DNA of 64,000 nucleotides from Brevundimonas vesicularis (GTDB lineage Bacteria > Pseudomonadota > Alphaproteobacteria > Caulobacterales > Caulobacteraceae): positions 1,674,001 through 1,738,000 of the forward strand of contig NZ_CP115671.1 in NCBI RefSeq assembly GCF_027886425.1. The letters run 5' to 3'. Below are positions 27,060-34,511 of the stretch, one piece after another. Position numbers and translations under genes: made by a program. Below the pieces are notes generated by a model. The model had not been told where the DNA came from, ran no database searches, and worked only from the letters and a program-made list of their open reading frames with translations. How positions within the stretch are numbered: the first letter of the stretch is position 1; every line of letters begins with the position of its first letter.

Positions 27060-27760
27060 ATGTGCAACCTCTATCGCCAGCGCTCCGGCCCCCAGGCCAT
27101 CACGGACATGGCCGGTGCCATGCGCTCGACGGTCGGCAATCTGGCACCGGGCGACATCTATCCCGACTATCCTGCCCCTATTGTGCGTTGGGAGGACGCA
27201 GAGCGCATCTTAGCATCCGCGCGCTGGGGCATGTCGTCGTCCAAGAAGATGATCTTCGACAATGCGACGAAGCGCGCCGACAAGCTGCGCGCCAAGGGCG
27301 GCGAGGTGGACTTTCAGAAAATTCTGGAGTTCGAGCCCGACAGCGGCACGACCAACGTCCGCAATACCAGTTCCAGCCATTGGCGCTCGCATCTGTCGCC
27401 GGCATCGCGCTGTCTGGTCCCATTCCCGCCTTTAGCGAACCGGGCCGGGACGCGTCCGGAAAATACCGCCCCATCTGGTTCAAGCTCGCGGACGACGAGC
27501 CCGAGCCGTTGGCTTTCTTCGCCGGCATCCACCTCCAGGCCCACACGAGCGTCCGCAAGATCAAGACCGGCATGGAGACGATCGACGTCTTCGCCTTCCT
27601 GACGACCGAACCTAACGCCGAGGTCGGCGCGGTTCACCCCAAAGCCATGCCGGTGATCCTGACGGAGCCCGACGAGATCGAGGCGTGGATGACGGAGCCT
27701 TGGGACATCGCTAAAGAGCTTCAGCGCCCGCTGGATGACGGCGCGCTGGAGTATGTATGA
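27060..27760 (+). pseudogene. SOS response-associated peptidase (SRAP/YedK/HMCES), frameshifted
   Basis: The N-terminus MCNLY carries the catalytic Cys2 that forms a thiazolidine crosslink with abasic sites in single-stranded DNA. Family features follow: a RWGM segment, NATKRADKL in place of the usual NARxE, RCLVPF, WFKL, FFAGIH and the His in VHPKAMPVIL. After RCLVPF the reading frame moves to the third frame (PAFSEPGRD onward), as if one C were missing from the CCC at 27425-27427. As sequenced the protein ends in unrelated residues, at 27602. Either the gene is dead or the base was lost in sequencing. The stop overlaps a small downstream gene. Confidence 0.8.
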
Positions 27761-27918
27761 TGGACTGGGAACGCCGCGAAGATGGAGAGCTGGTGCTCTC
27801 GGTGCTTCAGAACTTCGAACTGGCGACCTTCACGAATGAAGCGCTCGCCGTGAGGCTCGAATCGCTGACGTCCAAGAACAGCTTCGCGGCGAAATGGCTC
27901 TGTCGCACAAGCAACTGA
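27757..27918 (+). CDS. Small prophage protein of 53 residues, unknown function
   Basis: ATGATG at 27757 overlaps the SRAP stop (ATGA), which suggests coupled translation. The 53-residue product begins MMDWERREDGELVLSVLQNF and ends AAKWLCRTSN. It is mixed in charge with no membrane segment and no recognised domain. A shorter frame follows in overlap. Support comes from coupling and codon use only. Confidence 0.4.
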   Translation: MMDWERREDGELVLSVLQNFELATFTNEALAVRLESLTSKNSFAAKWLCRTSN

Positions 27919-28004
27919 TCATGACACCAAAGGCCGCTGCCGCCCTTGGCAAGCTGCTCGTCGAACAAGCGGCATTGGCGAGCGATGCCGCCGGCGAGGT
28001 TTGA
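27894..28004 (+). CDS. Possible 36-residue prophage peptide
   Basis: An ATG inside the previous gene opens a frame (MALSHKQLIMTPKAAAALG and on to a GEV end) of 36 residues, Ala-rich and helical. It has no clear ribosome-binding site and could be a chance frame. From its end to 28269, I see no other gene. Confidence 0.2.
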   Translation: MALSHKQLIMTPKAAAALGKLLVEQAALASDAAGEV

Positions 28005-28269
28005 ACGATCTGGCTGGCCGCAAGGGTGGTGGCCCGGCGCCCTTCGCGAAGGGTGGGGATTCACCGAGCCACCGTGTTCCTACGGAGGGGAACGCATTTT
28101 CGTAGGCTGAAACCGAGAGCATGGCCCGTTAATTGGAGTTCATGCGAACGGCGGTCCGCGAGAAATAGTCAGCACCGGCACGTCCGCCCGCCGACACAAA
28201 ATCTTGTTTTGAGGTGCTCCCCGAACGGTGTCGTCATATCGCTACGACGCTGTTTCGGGGGAAACGCTC

Positions 28270-28422
28270 ATGCTGATGTCCATCGCCTTAGGCGAGACCC
28301 TTTACTGGGCGCACCGATTGCGCCGAACGATCATTCTGTCGCCGGCAGTCGCTATGAGCGTCGGGGTGGCGGTGATGGTGGTGCGAAACTGGCATCACCT
28401 CAGACATCTCGTCGCTCACTGA
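28270..28422 (+). CDS. Small membrane protein (paralogue of the gene at 30277)
   Basis: A 50-residue protein preceded by GGGGGAAA at a fitting distance. It starts MLMSIALGETLYWAHRLRR, then has one hydrophobic segment (about residues 20-37) and a His-rich tail (WHHLRHLVAH). The pattern GE-x-LY-aromatic-AHR, hydrophobic segment, His-rich end is shared with the small protein at 30277-30414, so the two look paralogous. Both are plus-strand genes among minus-strand lysis genes. The function is unknown; a role in lysis timing or membrane modification is speculative. Confidence 0.5.
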   Translation: MLMSIALGETLYWAHRLRRTIILSPAVAMSVGVAVMVVRNWHHLRHLVAH

Positions 28423-28423
28423 T

Positions 28424-28455
28424 GAAAGAAAGCCCGCCCTCCGAAGAGAGCGGGC
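28424..28455 (-). terminator. Terminator of the minus-strand late (lysis) transcript
   Basis: On the minus strand GCCCGC (28455-28450) pairs with GCGGGC (28437-28432) and is followed by TTTCTTTC. It lies just after the spanin genes and also just after the stop of the opposing small gene, so it may stop both directions. It marks the end of the prophage late operon. Confidence 0.65.
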
Positions 28456-28512
28456 CTCGATAGCGGAGCCGAGGCTCGACGCTCAGATGGTTTCGGTAGC
28501 CATGCCGCCCTC

Positions 28513-28815
28513 CTAGCCCGGTCGAGGCGGCGGCGGACAATCCAGCCCTCGCATCCCCATCATATCGAAGAATCGGCAGAGCCGCCCGACTTGGGCCGCC
28601 AGGCGATCACCTCGCGCCTCAATGGCGATGTCGTAGGCGTCGAGCGCAGCCTCCGAATAGATCGCTTCGGGCTCCAGGACCGGCTTCGGCTCAATCGCCA
28701 GATCGGCAGGGCTCGGGTAGAAGGCGCTCTGCGGCCCCTTGGTGGCGCAACCGCTCGCAAGCGAGGCGGACGCGGCGAGCGCTAGGGACAGCATCAGGGA
28801 GCGAGTTGACCGCAT
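28513..28815 (-). CDS. Outer-membrane spanin lipoprotein (Rz1-like)
   Basis: A 100-residue lipoprotein with a signal segment and lipobox ending at Cys23 (LASGC). The mature part is Pro-rich (KPVLEPEA, final PPPPRPG), as in Rz1 outer spanins that fuse inner and outer membranes in the last step of lysis. Its start lies inside the Rz-like gene in another frame, the classic nested spanin layout. It is longer than lambda Rz1. A minus-strand terminator follows at 28424-28455. Confidence 0.7.
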   Translation of the reverse strand: MRSTRSLMLSLALAASASLASGCATKGPQSAFYPSPADLAIEPKPVLEPEAIYSEAALDAYDIAIEARGDRLAAQVGRLCRFFDMMGMRGLDCPPPPRPG

Positions 28816-29068
28816 CGGATAGATCCTTTTCGCGGGCGTTGATGATGGGGGTTTCGACGGAGGCCTCGCGAGCAGCGGTTTCCCGCGCGCCTGACGCCTT
28901 CGCCTTGGTCTTCTGTGTCTGGGCCGCCTGCCGGCCCCGCTCGCCCTGTGCGCCCTTGTGAGAGCAGTAGGCGCCGGTCAGGACGAAGGTGGCGCTGATA
29001 GCGACGATCAGCCAACCGAGCGGGGTGAGAAGGCGCGGGATGGAGCGGAGGAAGGCGAGGGCGATCAC
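28691..29068 (-). CDS. Inner-membrane spanin (Rz-like)
   Basis: A 125-residue protein with an N-terminal membrane segment (PLGWLIVAISATFVLTGAY, residues about 16-34) and a charged helical part (GERGRQAAQTQKTKAKASGARETAA) expected to form a periplasmic coiled coil. The GTG start overlaps the endolysin stop (GTGA), and the outer spanin gene begins inside it. This order, endolysin then Rz then nested Rz1, is standard in phage lysis cassettes. The sequence itself is poorly conserved, so the call depends on layout. Confidence 0.65.
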   Translation of the reverse strand: MIALAFLRSIPRLLTPLGWLIVAISATFVLTGAYCSHKGAQGERGRQAAQTQKTKAKASGARETAAREASVETPIINAREKDLSDAVNSLPDAVPSARRVRLACERLRHQGAAERLLPEPCRSGD

Positions 29069-29684
29069 AGCCCGACGACCTTCTTGGCTGCCGCCGTGGC
29101 GGCTATGCGCGCATCTAGGCCGTTGGTGCCTCCGTTCACCTTCAGCGTCACGCCCTTCACGTCATCGCGCAGCGCCGGAGCGATGCAACCGTGCTTGACG
29201 AAGAAGTTGGCGGCAGCTCTGGCGGACGCGACTGGGTCAGTCCGCAGGGTGTCCGGATCATGCTCGTGCCCGGCCTCGCGATAGTTGGCCCGTCCGGTAA
29301 TTGCTTCTCGCCGCCACCCCTGAACCGCCAGCCGTCGCCCGGCTCCGTGTTGCCCAGGTTCTTCCGGCCCCACTCTCCGCCGTAGATGATGTTGGCGATC
29401 GCGTTCTGGTGCGCGGGCCGGCCGGGCGCGCGACCGAACTTGCGGGCATCGGCCTCGCTGATCCGATGCCGGCCGAACATCCTCAGGAGGCCATCGACGG
29501 AATAGTTCAGATTCTCTTCGCGGGTCGTGAACCCGGCGCTTTCGACGAACATCTGACCCAGCCAGTGGGCCAGGACCAAGCCGGAGAAGCCGTTTGCGGC
29601 CGCTGCCGCCTCCAGCGCCTCGCGCGTGCCCGCCGTCGCCTTGGGCGCAAACGTACGGAACCTGTCAGCCGGTATGAGGCCCAT
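29065..29684 (-). pseudogene. Endolysin, glycoside hydrolase family 19, frameshifted
   Basis: The start at 29684 (MGLIPADRFRTFAP) follows GGAGA at good spacing. The first frame shows GH19 features: LAHWLGQMFVESAGFTTREENLNYS with catalytic Glu, FGRxxPGRPAHQ-like and ANIIYGG. After GDGWRFRGGGEKQ the conserved TGRANYREAG and the remaining domain (NFFVKHGC, TLKVNGGTNG) are in another frame. The shift is near CAATTACC at about 29300 and fits one missing base. GH19 endolysins hydrolyse peptidoglycan glycan strands. If the shift is real, host lysis would be impaired. The stop overlaps the Rz start. Confidence 0.8.
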
Positions 29685-29821
29685 GGTCAGTCTCCGGTTG
29701 TTAAGGGTTGCGCGCTTAGGCTGCGTCGCATAGCGTGAGAGTTGAGCCTTGCGGCTTGCTCTAGCGGGGAGTTTCAGGCCGGCGGTTCCGCAAATGCCCC
29801 GGCCAATCCATTGGGGGACGG

Positions 29822-29917
29822 ATGGGTATGGATCAGAAAAACGTCGCACCCGTCCTGCTGACGATGATGGCTTGGCTAACCGGCCTGGTCTTGGCGGGCG
29901 TTCCGCGGATCAGGTGA
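29822..29917 (+). CDS. Possible 31-residue membrane peptide
   Basis: ATG 29822 follows GGGGGA. The frame MGMDQKNVAPVLLTMMAWLT continues as one hydrophobic segment and ends VPRIR. It is opposite in strand to the lysis genes around it. It may be a tiny holin- or antiholin-like peptide, but length alone makes this uncertain. Confidence 0.3.
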   Translation: MGMDQKNVAPVLLTMMAWLTGLVLAGVPRIR

Positions 29918-29947
29918 CAGCCACCCCCGCATTCAGCTAAGCCATAA

Positions 29948-30043
29948 ATGTCGCAGCTCGTGCCCGAACTGCGTCAGGCGGCCCGGCTGGGCGAGGACAT
30001 CAACGGCTGGGCCGCAAAGCCATTGGGGACGTGGAATGGATGA
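29948..30043 (+). CDS. Possible 31-residue prophage peptide
   Basis: ATG 29948 opens a short frame (MSQLVPELRQAARLGEDING to TWNG) that ends inside the start of the next plus-strand gene. The overlap would allow coupled translation. There is no recognised motif, and the ribosome-binding site is weak. Confidence 0.25.
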   Translation: MSQLVPELRQAARLGEDINGWAAKPLGTWNG

Positions 30044-30227
30044 CGGGACGCTGGAGCGGCGCGCCATGGGCGCGGAACAGCTGATGACGGCCAAGATCAC
30101 CGAGTTCGCAGCCCATCTGACGGCGGGTGATCGATCGGCCGCAGAGCGTGCCCGAACCGAGGCCATTGCGGCGCTGGAGGTCCACTTGGACCTTACCGAT
30201 CAACTGATCACCCAGACATTCGCCTGA
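30036..30227 (+). CDS. Small helical prophage protein, unknown function
   Basis: A 63-residue protein with GGGGAC upstream of its ATG. It is rich in Ala and Glu and predicted helical (AEQLMTAKITEFAAHLTAG, AIAALEVHLDLTDQL), without membrane segment or signal. It is one of several small plus-strand genes lying between the endolysin and the holin-like genes on the minus strand. No family is recognised. Confidence 0.5.
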   Translation: MDDGTLERRAMGAEQLMTAKITEFAAHLTAGDRSAAERARTEAIAALEVHLDLTDQLITQTFA

Positions 30228-30276
30228 CGCTGCGCCTCGCAAGCGCGCTCTGGCGAACGGCTGATCCATAGCCTAC

Positions 30277-30414
30277 ATGGCCGCCATGATCGGTGAACTT
30301 CTCTATTTCGCGCATCGTCACGCCCGCGTCCTGATCGTGGCGGCGGCGCTCGGTTTTGCGTTCAGCCTGGTGTCCGGCGGCGAGGCCGTGGCTCACCATA
30401 TTCACTGGCGCTGA
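30277..30414 (+). CDS. Small membrane protein (paralogue of the gene at 28270)
   Basis: A 45-residue protein, MAAMIGELLYFAHRHARVL followed by a hydrophobic stretch to about residue 33 and a His-rich tail AHHIHWR. The order GE-LLY-aromatic-AHR, membrane segment, His-rich tail matches the protein at 28270-28422. An alternative ATG is three codons downstream. It ends 15 bases before the minus-strand holin-like gene stops. The function is unknown. Confidence 0.5.
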   Translation: MAAMIGELLYFAHRHARVLIVAAALGFAFSLVSGGEAVAHHIHWR

Positions 30415-30429
30415 CGCGAACCGGGTTCG

Positions 30430-30903
30430 TCAGTCGGCACGCGGCGAGGCGGGCGGGACCGGGTCGATCCGGATCAGCCGGTCATAGTCTGGGGCCGGTT
30501 CGGCAAAGCCGGTGACGACCTTCTCCAGAGAGCGCTCCACGACCGGCGGGACCGTCTCCGCCACCGCTTCCTTCATGTCCTGAACGTCGGCGGCCCGTGT
30601 CTCCGCCCGCCGCACCTCCAGCACCTCGCGCCCATCGTGGACGAACATGCTGATAAGCATGGCGGTCGAGGTCAGGGCGGCGATGACGAAGAACCAGGCG
30701 ACGGCGTCGGGCACATGCGCGCCGCCGACGACCTCGAAGATGACGAACACCGTCACCAGTGCGACGGCGTCCATGCCGAACCGCACGAACCCGTTGCTGG
30801 CGTAGGAACTGCGAACGCGCGGCGAAACCAATTCCGCACGGGCGAGAACGGTCAGTCCAACTAATCCAGCGGCGATGACAGTGACGATGTCGACAGGGGT
30901 CAT
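30430..30903 (-). CDS. Membrane protein of the lysis module (holin-like)
   Basis: A 157-residue protein with about three hydrophobic segments (residues 3-21, 40-60 and 65-90, for example IVTVIAAGLVGLTVLARAEL and AVAWFFVIAALTSTAMLISMF) followed by a charged cytoplasmic tail. Its ATG overlaps the stop of the upstream membrane protein gene (ATGA). Two adjacent multi-span proteins just before the endolysin are typical of a holin pair, but no named holin family is recognised. The start at 30903 is fixed by the coupling. Confidence 0.6.
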   Translation of the reverse strand: MTPVDIVTVIAAGLVGLTVLARAELVSPRVRSSYASNGFVRFGMDAVALVTVFVIFEVVGGAHVPDAVAWFFVIAALTSTAMLISMFVHDGREVLEVRRAETRAADVQDMKEAVAETVPPVVERSLEKVVTGFAEPAPDYDRLIRIDPVPPASPRAD

Positions 30904-31378
30904 GGGTTGGCCCTCGTGCCGCCCAACCAGCGCAGGGCCAGATCGCGAAGGGTGGCGGGGTTGGACAGCAGTTTGACGGCCCCAAACAGACCAGGCGCAA
31001 AGCGCCATGCCCCCATGCCGATCCCGAAGCCGATGGCTCTTAGGTCGGACGGGTTGATGTCAGGCGCCAATCTCAGCGCGATGGGCGCGGCCCAGAAACG
31101 GGCGACCAGCGCGCCGACGACGACGGCAAACACGCCCTCGATCACCGCGCGCATGATCTCGCGCGAGGTCGCCGGTTCGGATCCCAGCGACACCACCCCG
31201 ACGTGGACCAAGGCGGAGACGATGCCCCCGCCGCGCCCGCGAGGAAAATCCAGTCGGGGTCGATCCGGTCCGCCCCGATGACGCCGGCATAGGCCGCCGC
31301 GCTCAGGATCAGGTTCAGCAGCGCGCCGATCCCGAACACGGTGAAGGGTTCCGCCACCCAGCGGATGAAACGAGCCAT
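30900..31378 (-). pseudogene. Membrane protein of the lysis module, frameshifted (holin-like)
   Basis: From ATG 31378 (GGAGA upstream) the frame reads MARFIRWVAEPFTVFGIGAL with a membrane segment to about residue 37, then LAGAAG. At the five-base G run on the minus strand near 31226-31230 it slips. One more G would continue as GGIVSALVHVGVVSLGSEP and on through the second frame (AVIEGVFAVVVGALVARF) to the stop at 30900. Whole length would be about 159 residues with three to four membrane spans. As sequenced it is split. A holin or antiholin role is inferred from position. Confidence 0.65.
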
Positions 31379-31633
31379 GGAGGTCTCCGATAGTCAGGCC
31401 GTGGTGGAACAGCCGTTGGGCGGCTTACGGGAACCGGGCGGGTCCGCGAGGCGCTTGCCTCTCATGGACATGACCACGATGCTTCTTCTGGTGCTGATCG
31501 CTGCGACGGTGATTGGCGCAATGGCGCTTCAGTCGCGTCTGTCCAACGATGCGACGCCTGATCATAGAACTAATCTGGCTCTTTGTCGGCGGCATCGTGC
31601 TTGTCGTGGCGATGTGGGCGCTGAACGACGCCA
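31379..31633. other. Region of ambiguous overlapping small frames at the end of the lysis module
   Basis: Plus-strand frames from 31464 (MDMTTMLLLVLIAATVIGAM) and 31549 (MRRLIIELIWLFVGGIVLVV) both encode a convincing N-terminal membrane segment but lack good ribosome-binding sites and overlap. A minus-strand frame coupled to the next gene (TGATG at 31632-31636) is also open. I cannot decide which, if any, is real. Confidence 0.3.
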
Positions 31634-31792
31634 TCACCAAACGTCCGCGCGGGCCGCCAGCGACAGCCAAGCCCGCACCCGCGCCTCGCGCGTCGCGCCC
31701 TTCGATCCATAGGCCGGGATCATGCCCAGCCCGCCCGCGATCAGGCCGCCGCACAGGCCCCAGAACCAGGGCATTTCACGCGGGTCGAACAT
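31634..31792 (-). CDS. Small membrane protein of 52 residues in the lysis/tail-fibre junction
   Basis: A strong GGAGGGGCGG directly precedes ATG 31792. The product MFDPREMPWFWGLCGGLIAG continues as one hydrophobic segment with Gly-rich face (GGLGMIPAYG) and a basic tail (GATREARVRAWL). It is too short for most gene finders. Its place between tail-fibre and holin-like genes suggests a lysis-related or virion-associated membrane peptide. No family is recognised. Confidence 0.5.
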   Translation of the reverse strand: MFDPREMPWFWGLCGGLIAGGLGMIPAYGSKGATREARVRAWLSLAARADVW

Positions 31793-31857
31793 CCGCCCCT
31801 CCAAGTCGTCAGCCCACGAACACAGACAGCCGACGTGGAGACGGCTTCGCAGCGATG

Positions 31858-32616
31858 TCAGATCGTGACCCCGCGCCGCGCCATGTGAGTGCGCACGTCT
31901 GCCACGACGGTGGCGATCTCGTCGGTCGTCAGGGCGACGGAGTGGGCTTGGAAAAAGGCCATGTCGGCATGCCCGGCGAACTGAGTGTAGCCGGAACCAA
32001 TGCGAAGAAGACCCAGGCTCGGATAGCGCGGCAGGGCTGAGGAGGCGTTCTGCGCCTGTGTTCCCGCCGTTTCGTTGCGAACGATGGTGTCCTCGGAAGC
32101 GCCCACGCCGGTACGGTGGATCATCAACGCCCAGCTGCCCGGCGCGACCGTCAGCGTAGCGGGACCGGAAGTGTGGTCCGCAAGCGAGTTTCCGCGCCCG
32201 GCCCCAGCTGAATACTGGGTCGCACTTGCGGCAAAGAGCGAGATACCGAAGGTCGTATCGGCCGTCGTGCCGTCAGCTGGCAGCGAGCGGAACGTGCCAT
32301 AGAACATCGGCCGGGTGGCGTTGTCCGCCAGGGTGTCCTGCGTCCTGACGACCGAGAAGATGGTCATGGCCCGCGCCTCGCGCACCTGGGTCTGCACATA
32401 GGCGCTCAGGCTCTTGGTCCGAACCGACTGCGCGCCGATCGAGACCGGTGATCCGACGAATACGGCGTTCGGCTTGCCGGGCGCGTAGTTCTTGGCGACC
32501 TTCTCCGGCGTCTTGTTCATGAAGTGGATGGCTTCCAGCCCCCGGCGAACGGGAGCCAGATACTCGACGGCGGTGTCCTCCGCGTCGATGTCCTTGGCGA
32601 TCAGGCGCGTGCCCAT
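31858..32616 (-). CDS. Putative tail-tip/receptor-binding protein
   Basis: A 252-residue beta-rich protein with no signal peptide. It lies 16 bases after the SGNH-type tail fibre gene on the same strand. The repeating hydrophobic/polar pattern (FGISLFAASATQYSAGAGRG, TLTVAPGSWALMIHRTG, LLRIGSGYTQFAGHADMAFF) is like concanavalin/LamG-type beta-sandwich domains in distal tail proteins. No catalytic motif is seen. Its role in binding the host surface is inferred from position and fold style. Confidence 0.5.
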   Translation of the reverse strand: MGTRLIAKDIDAEDTAVEYLAPVRRGLEAIHFMNKTPEKVAKNYAPGKPNAVFVGSPVSIGAQSVRTKSLSAYVQTQVREARAMTIFSVVRTQDTLADNATRPMFYGTFRSLPADGTTADTTFGISLFAASATQYSAGAGRGNSLADHTSGPATLTVAPGSWALMIHRTGVGASEDTIVRNETAGTQAQNASSALPRYPSLGLLRIGSGYTQFAGHADMAFFQAHSVALTTDEIATVVADVRTHMARRGVTI

Positions 32617-32632
32617 GGGTCGATCTCCCTTG

Positions 32633-34462
32633 TCAGATCAGGTTGGACGCCGCGCACGCGACGTAGGCGGACACGGCGTGGAAAAGCTGCGCGCGAGCGC
32701 TGTTGATGGGGTGGATGTCGTCGGCGAGATCGGCGGAGAGCGCGCCGGTCGTCGGGTCCGGAGTGGCGGCGGCCAGGGCGAAACCCGTCTCCTGCGTCAT
32801 CATCGCCCAAGCCGGGCACAGGTACATCTTGGAGTCATTGAGCGTCTTCAGCGCATCCTTCATCGCGCGAACGACGGGGATGTATTCGGGGGCCCACAGC
32901 GCATCGCGGCTGGTGGATCGGGGAGCGCCCGGCATGACGCGGATGATCTTGGCGTTCGGCCATGCCGCCCGCATTCGAGCCAGGATGAGCAGGTCGTTGG
33001 CCAGAACCGTCTCGTAGACCACGCCCGCGTCGCGATCCCGGATGTCGTTCGTGCCGCACTCCCAGATGATGATGTTTGGCGTCGGCAGGCTGAAGCGCGA
33101 CTGGTAGAAGGCGAAGTCCAGCACATAGCCGTTGCGGACGATGCTGGGGTTGTCCCCGCCGGTGGATTCCCTGATAAACGGGTTGCGGCCCCGCTGGTCG
33201 CCCTTCGACATCGCTAGATAGGTCGCCTCTCCGCCCGGCGCGACTGGGGAGGAGCGGTCGGTGATCGTGTTGGTGTAGTCGCCGGTTTCCCAACCCTCGC
33301 GGACCTCCCCCAACTCCCCGGTGATGTCGTCATTGTTCGCCTGGGTCGAAGAGCCGCGCATGGTGCCGATGAAGTTCGGCGCATAGCCCCAGGCCTGGAG
33401 GAAGGCCTTCATCAGCGTTCCGCCCTGGCGGTTCAGGATGCTGTCGCCGATCGGCAGGACATTGAAGCCGGATGTGAAGGTCGCGGGGTTGGCGGCCGTG
33501 CGGACGACAAGGGGCAGAACCCGTCGAGCGTTCACGACGCTGTTGCGAAGCGAGAGTTCCGCTGTCGCCCCGAGCTTCTCCGTTCGGACCACGATCTCGT
33601 CGGCGCCGACACGGGCGTAGGGATTGCCGATGACCGTGCTGGCGATCACGCCCGTGACCACGGCCGCGTCAGACCGCGCCTCCCTGAGATTGCGCAGGTA
33701 GATCGGCGTGTCCTCGCCCTGGACACCACACAACAGGCCGCTGAAATACGGCATGGTGTCGGGGACTTCTTCGACCGGCAGCGCGACGCCACTGTCCGCG
33801 CCCGAGCCGTCGATGCGGAGCAACAGGAAGCCGTTTCGATCCGTGAAGACCGCGCCCGGCTCCACAGGGTCGCCCAAGGCCGTCAGTCCGGCCAGGAAGG
33901 CGCCGCGTTCGTCGACACCGCTGCTGCGAAAGCCTGAGCGATCCACAGCGGCCACGCCGGAGAAGCCGTCGTCCACCTGGGAACGGACGCCCGCCATCAG
34001 GGCGTTCCGAGATCCGGCGCGGGCCAGAACGAAGCCGTTCGGATCGGTCGTGACCTGTTCGTCGGCGGCGACTTCGCCCTTCACCAGGCCGGTGACCTCG
34101 GTCGCGGCCGCAGAGGCGACATTGGCGCTGGCGAGCGCGTCCACCGAAGCTTGGATGATCGGATCGTCGAACGGCTCCCAGCTGTCGCCGTCCCACCGAT
34201 AGACCAGACCTGTCTGCTCGACCTTGGCCAGCTGGCCGAGGTCTGCCCCGGTCAAGGTCGGAAGGTCCGCCAGCAGGGCGTAACCTCTGACGCTATTGCT
34301 GACCGAGGCGGCCACATCGGCGATGTAATCGACGACCGGCGTCAGGGCCGACCGGATTTCTGCCTTGTCCGGCTCGTTGGCGCCGGATGCCGGCACGCCA
34401 TCGACGCGGAAGTCGCGGAAGGTCGTAAGAAGGCGAGCCTTCACGGTGGCGGGATCAGCCAT
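32633..34462 (-). CDS. Tail fibre/spike with an SGNH-hydrolase (GDSL esterase) domain
   Basis: A 609-residue protein. The first 130 residues are an attachment region with a coiled coil (DALASANVASAAATEVTG) and a chaperone-like WDGDSWEPF segment. Residues about 340-600 form an SGNH esterase: block I NVLPIGDSI with Ser nucleophile, block III ECGTNDIRD, block V DDIHP with Asp and His. Such domains in tail spikes deacetylate capsule or O-antigen, which points to a polysaccharide receptor. It follows the tail-tip gene after about 50 bases. Confidence 0.75.
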   Translation of the reverse strand: MADPATVKARLLTTFRDFRVDGVPASGANEPDKAEIRSALTPVVDYIADVAASVSNSVRGYALLADLPTLTGADLGQLAKVEQTGLVYRWDGDSWEPFDDPIIQASVDALASANVASAAATEVTGLVKGEVAADEQVTTDPNGFVLARAGSRNALMAGVRSQVDDGFSGVAAVDRSGFRSSGVDERGAFLAGLTALGDPVEPGAVFTDRNGFLLLRIDGSGADSGVALPVEEVPDTMPYFSGLLCGVQGEDTPIYLRNLREARSDAAVVTGVIASTVIGNPYARVGADEIVVRTEKLGATAELSLRNSVVNARRVLPLVVRTAANPATFTSGFNVLPIGDSILNRQGGTLMKAFLQAWGYAPNFIGTMRGSSTQANNDDITGELGEVREGWETGDYTNTITDRSSPVAPGGEATYLAMSKGDQRGRNPFIRESTGGDNPSIVRNGYVLDFAFYQSRFSLPTPNIIIWECGTNDIRDRDAGVVYETVLANDLLILARMRAAWPNAKIIRVMPGAPRSTSRDALWAPEYIPVVRAMKDALKTLNDSKMYLCPAWAMMTQETGFALAAATPDPTTGALSADLADDIHPINSARAQLFHAVSAYVACAASNLI

Positions 34463-34511
34463 CGAGCACCTCGAAGAATTTGGATGTAAGGGAGCCGATC
34501 AGTCTCGACGG

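Noticed and set aside
28480..28512. A six-codon frame (MATETI) after a strong ribosome-binding sequence on the minus strand
   Set aside because: Too short to support as a gene. It may be chance or a leader.
31513..32040. Plus-strand 175-codon membrane protein
   Set aside because: The first part has a good membrane segment, but the later part runs antisense through the tail-tip gene. Only the first portion is noted as ambiguous.
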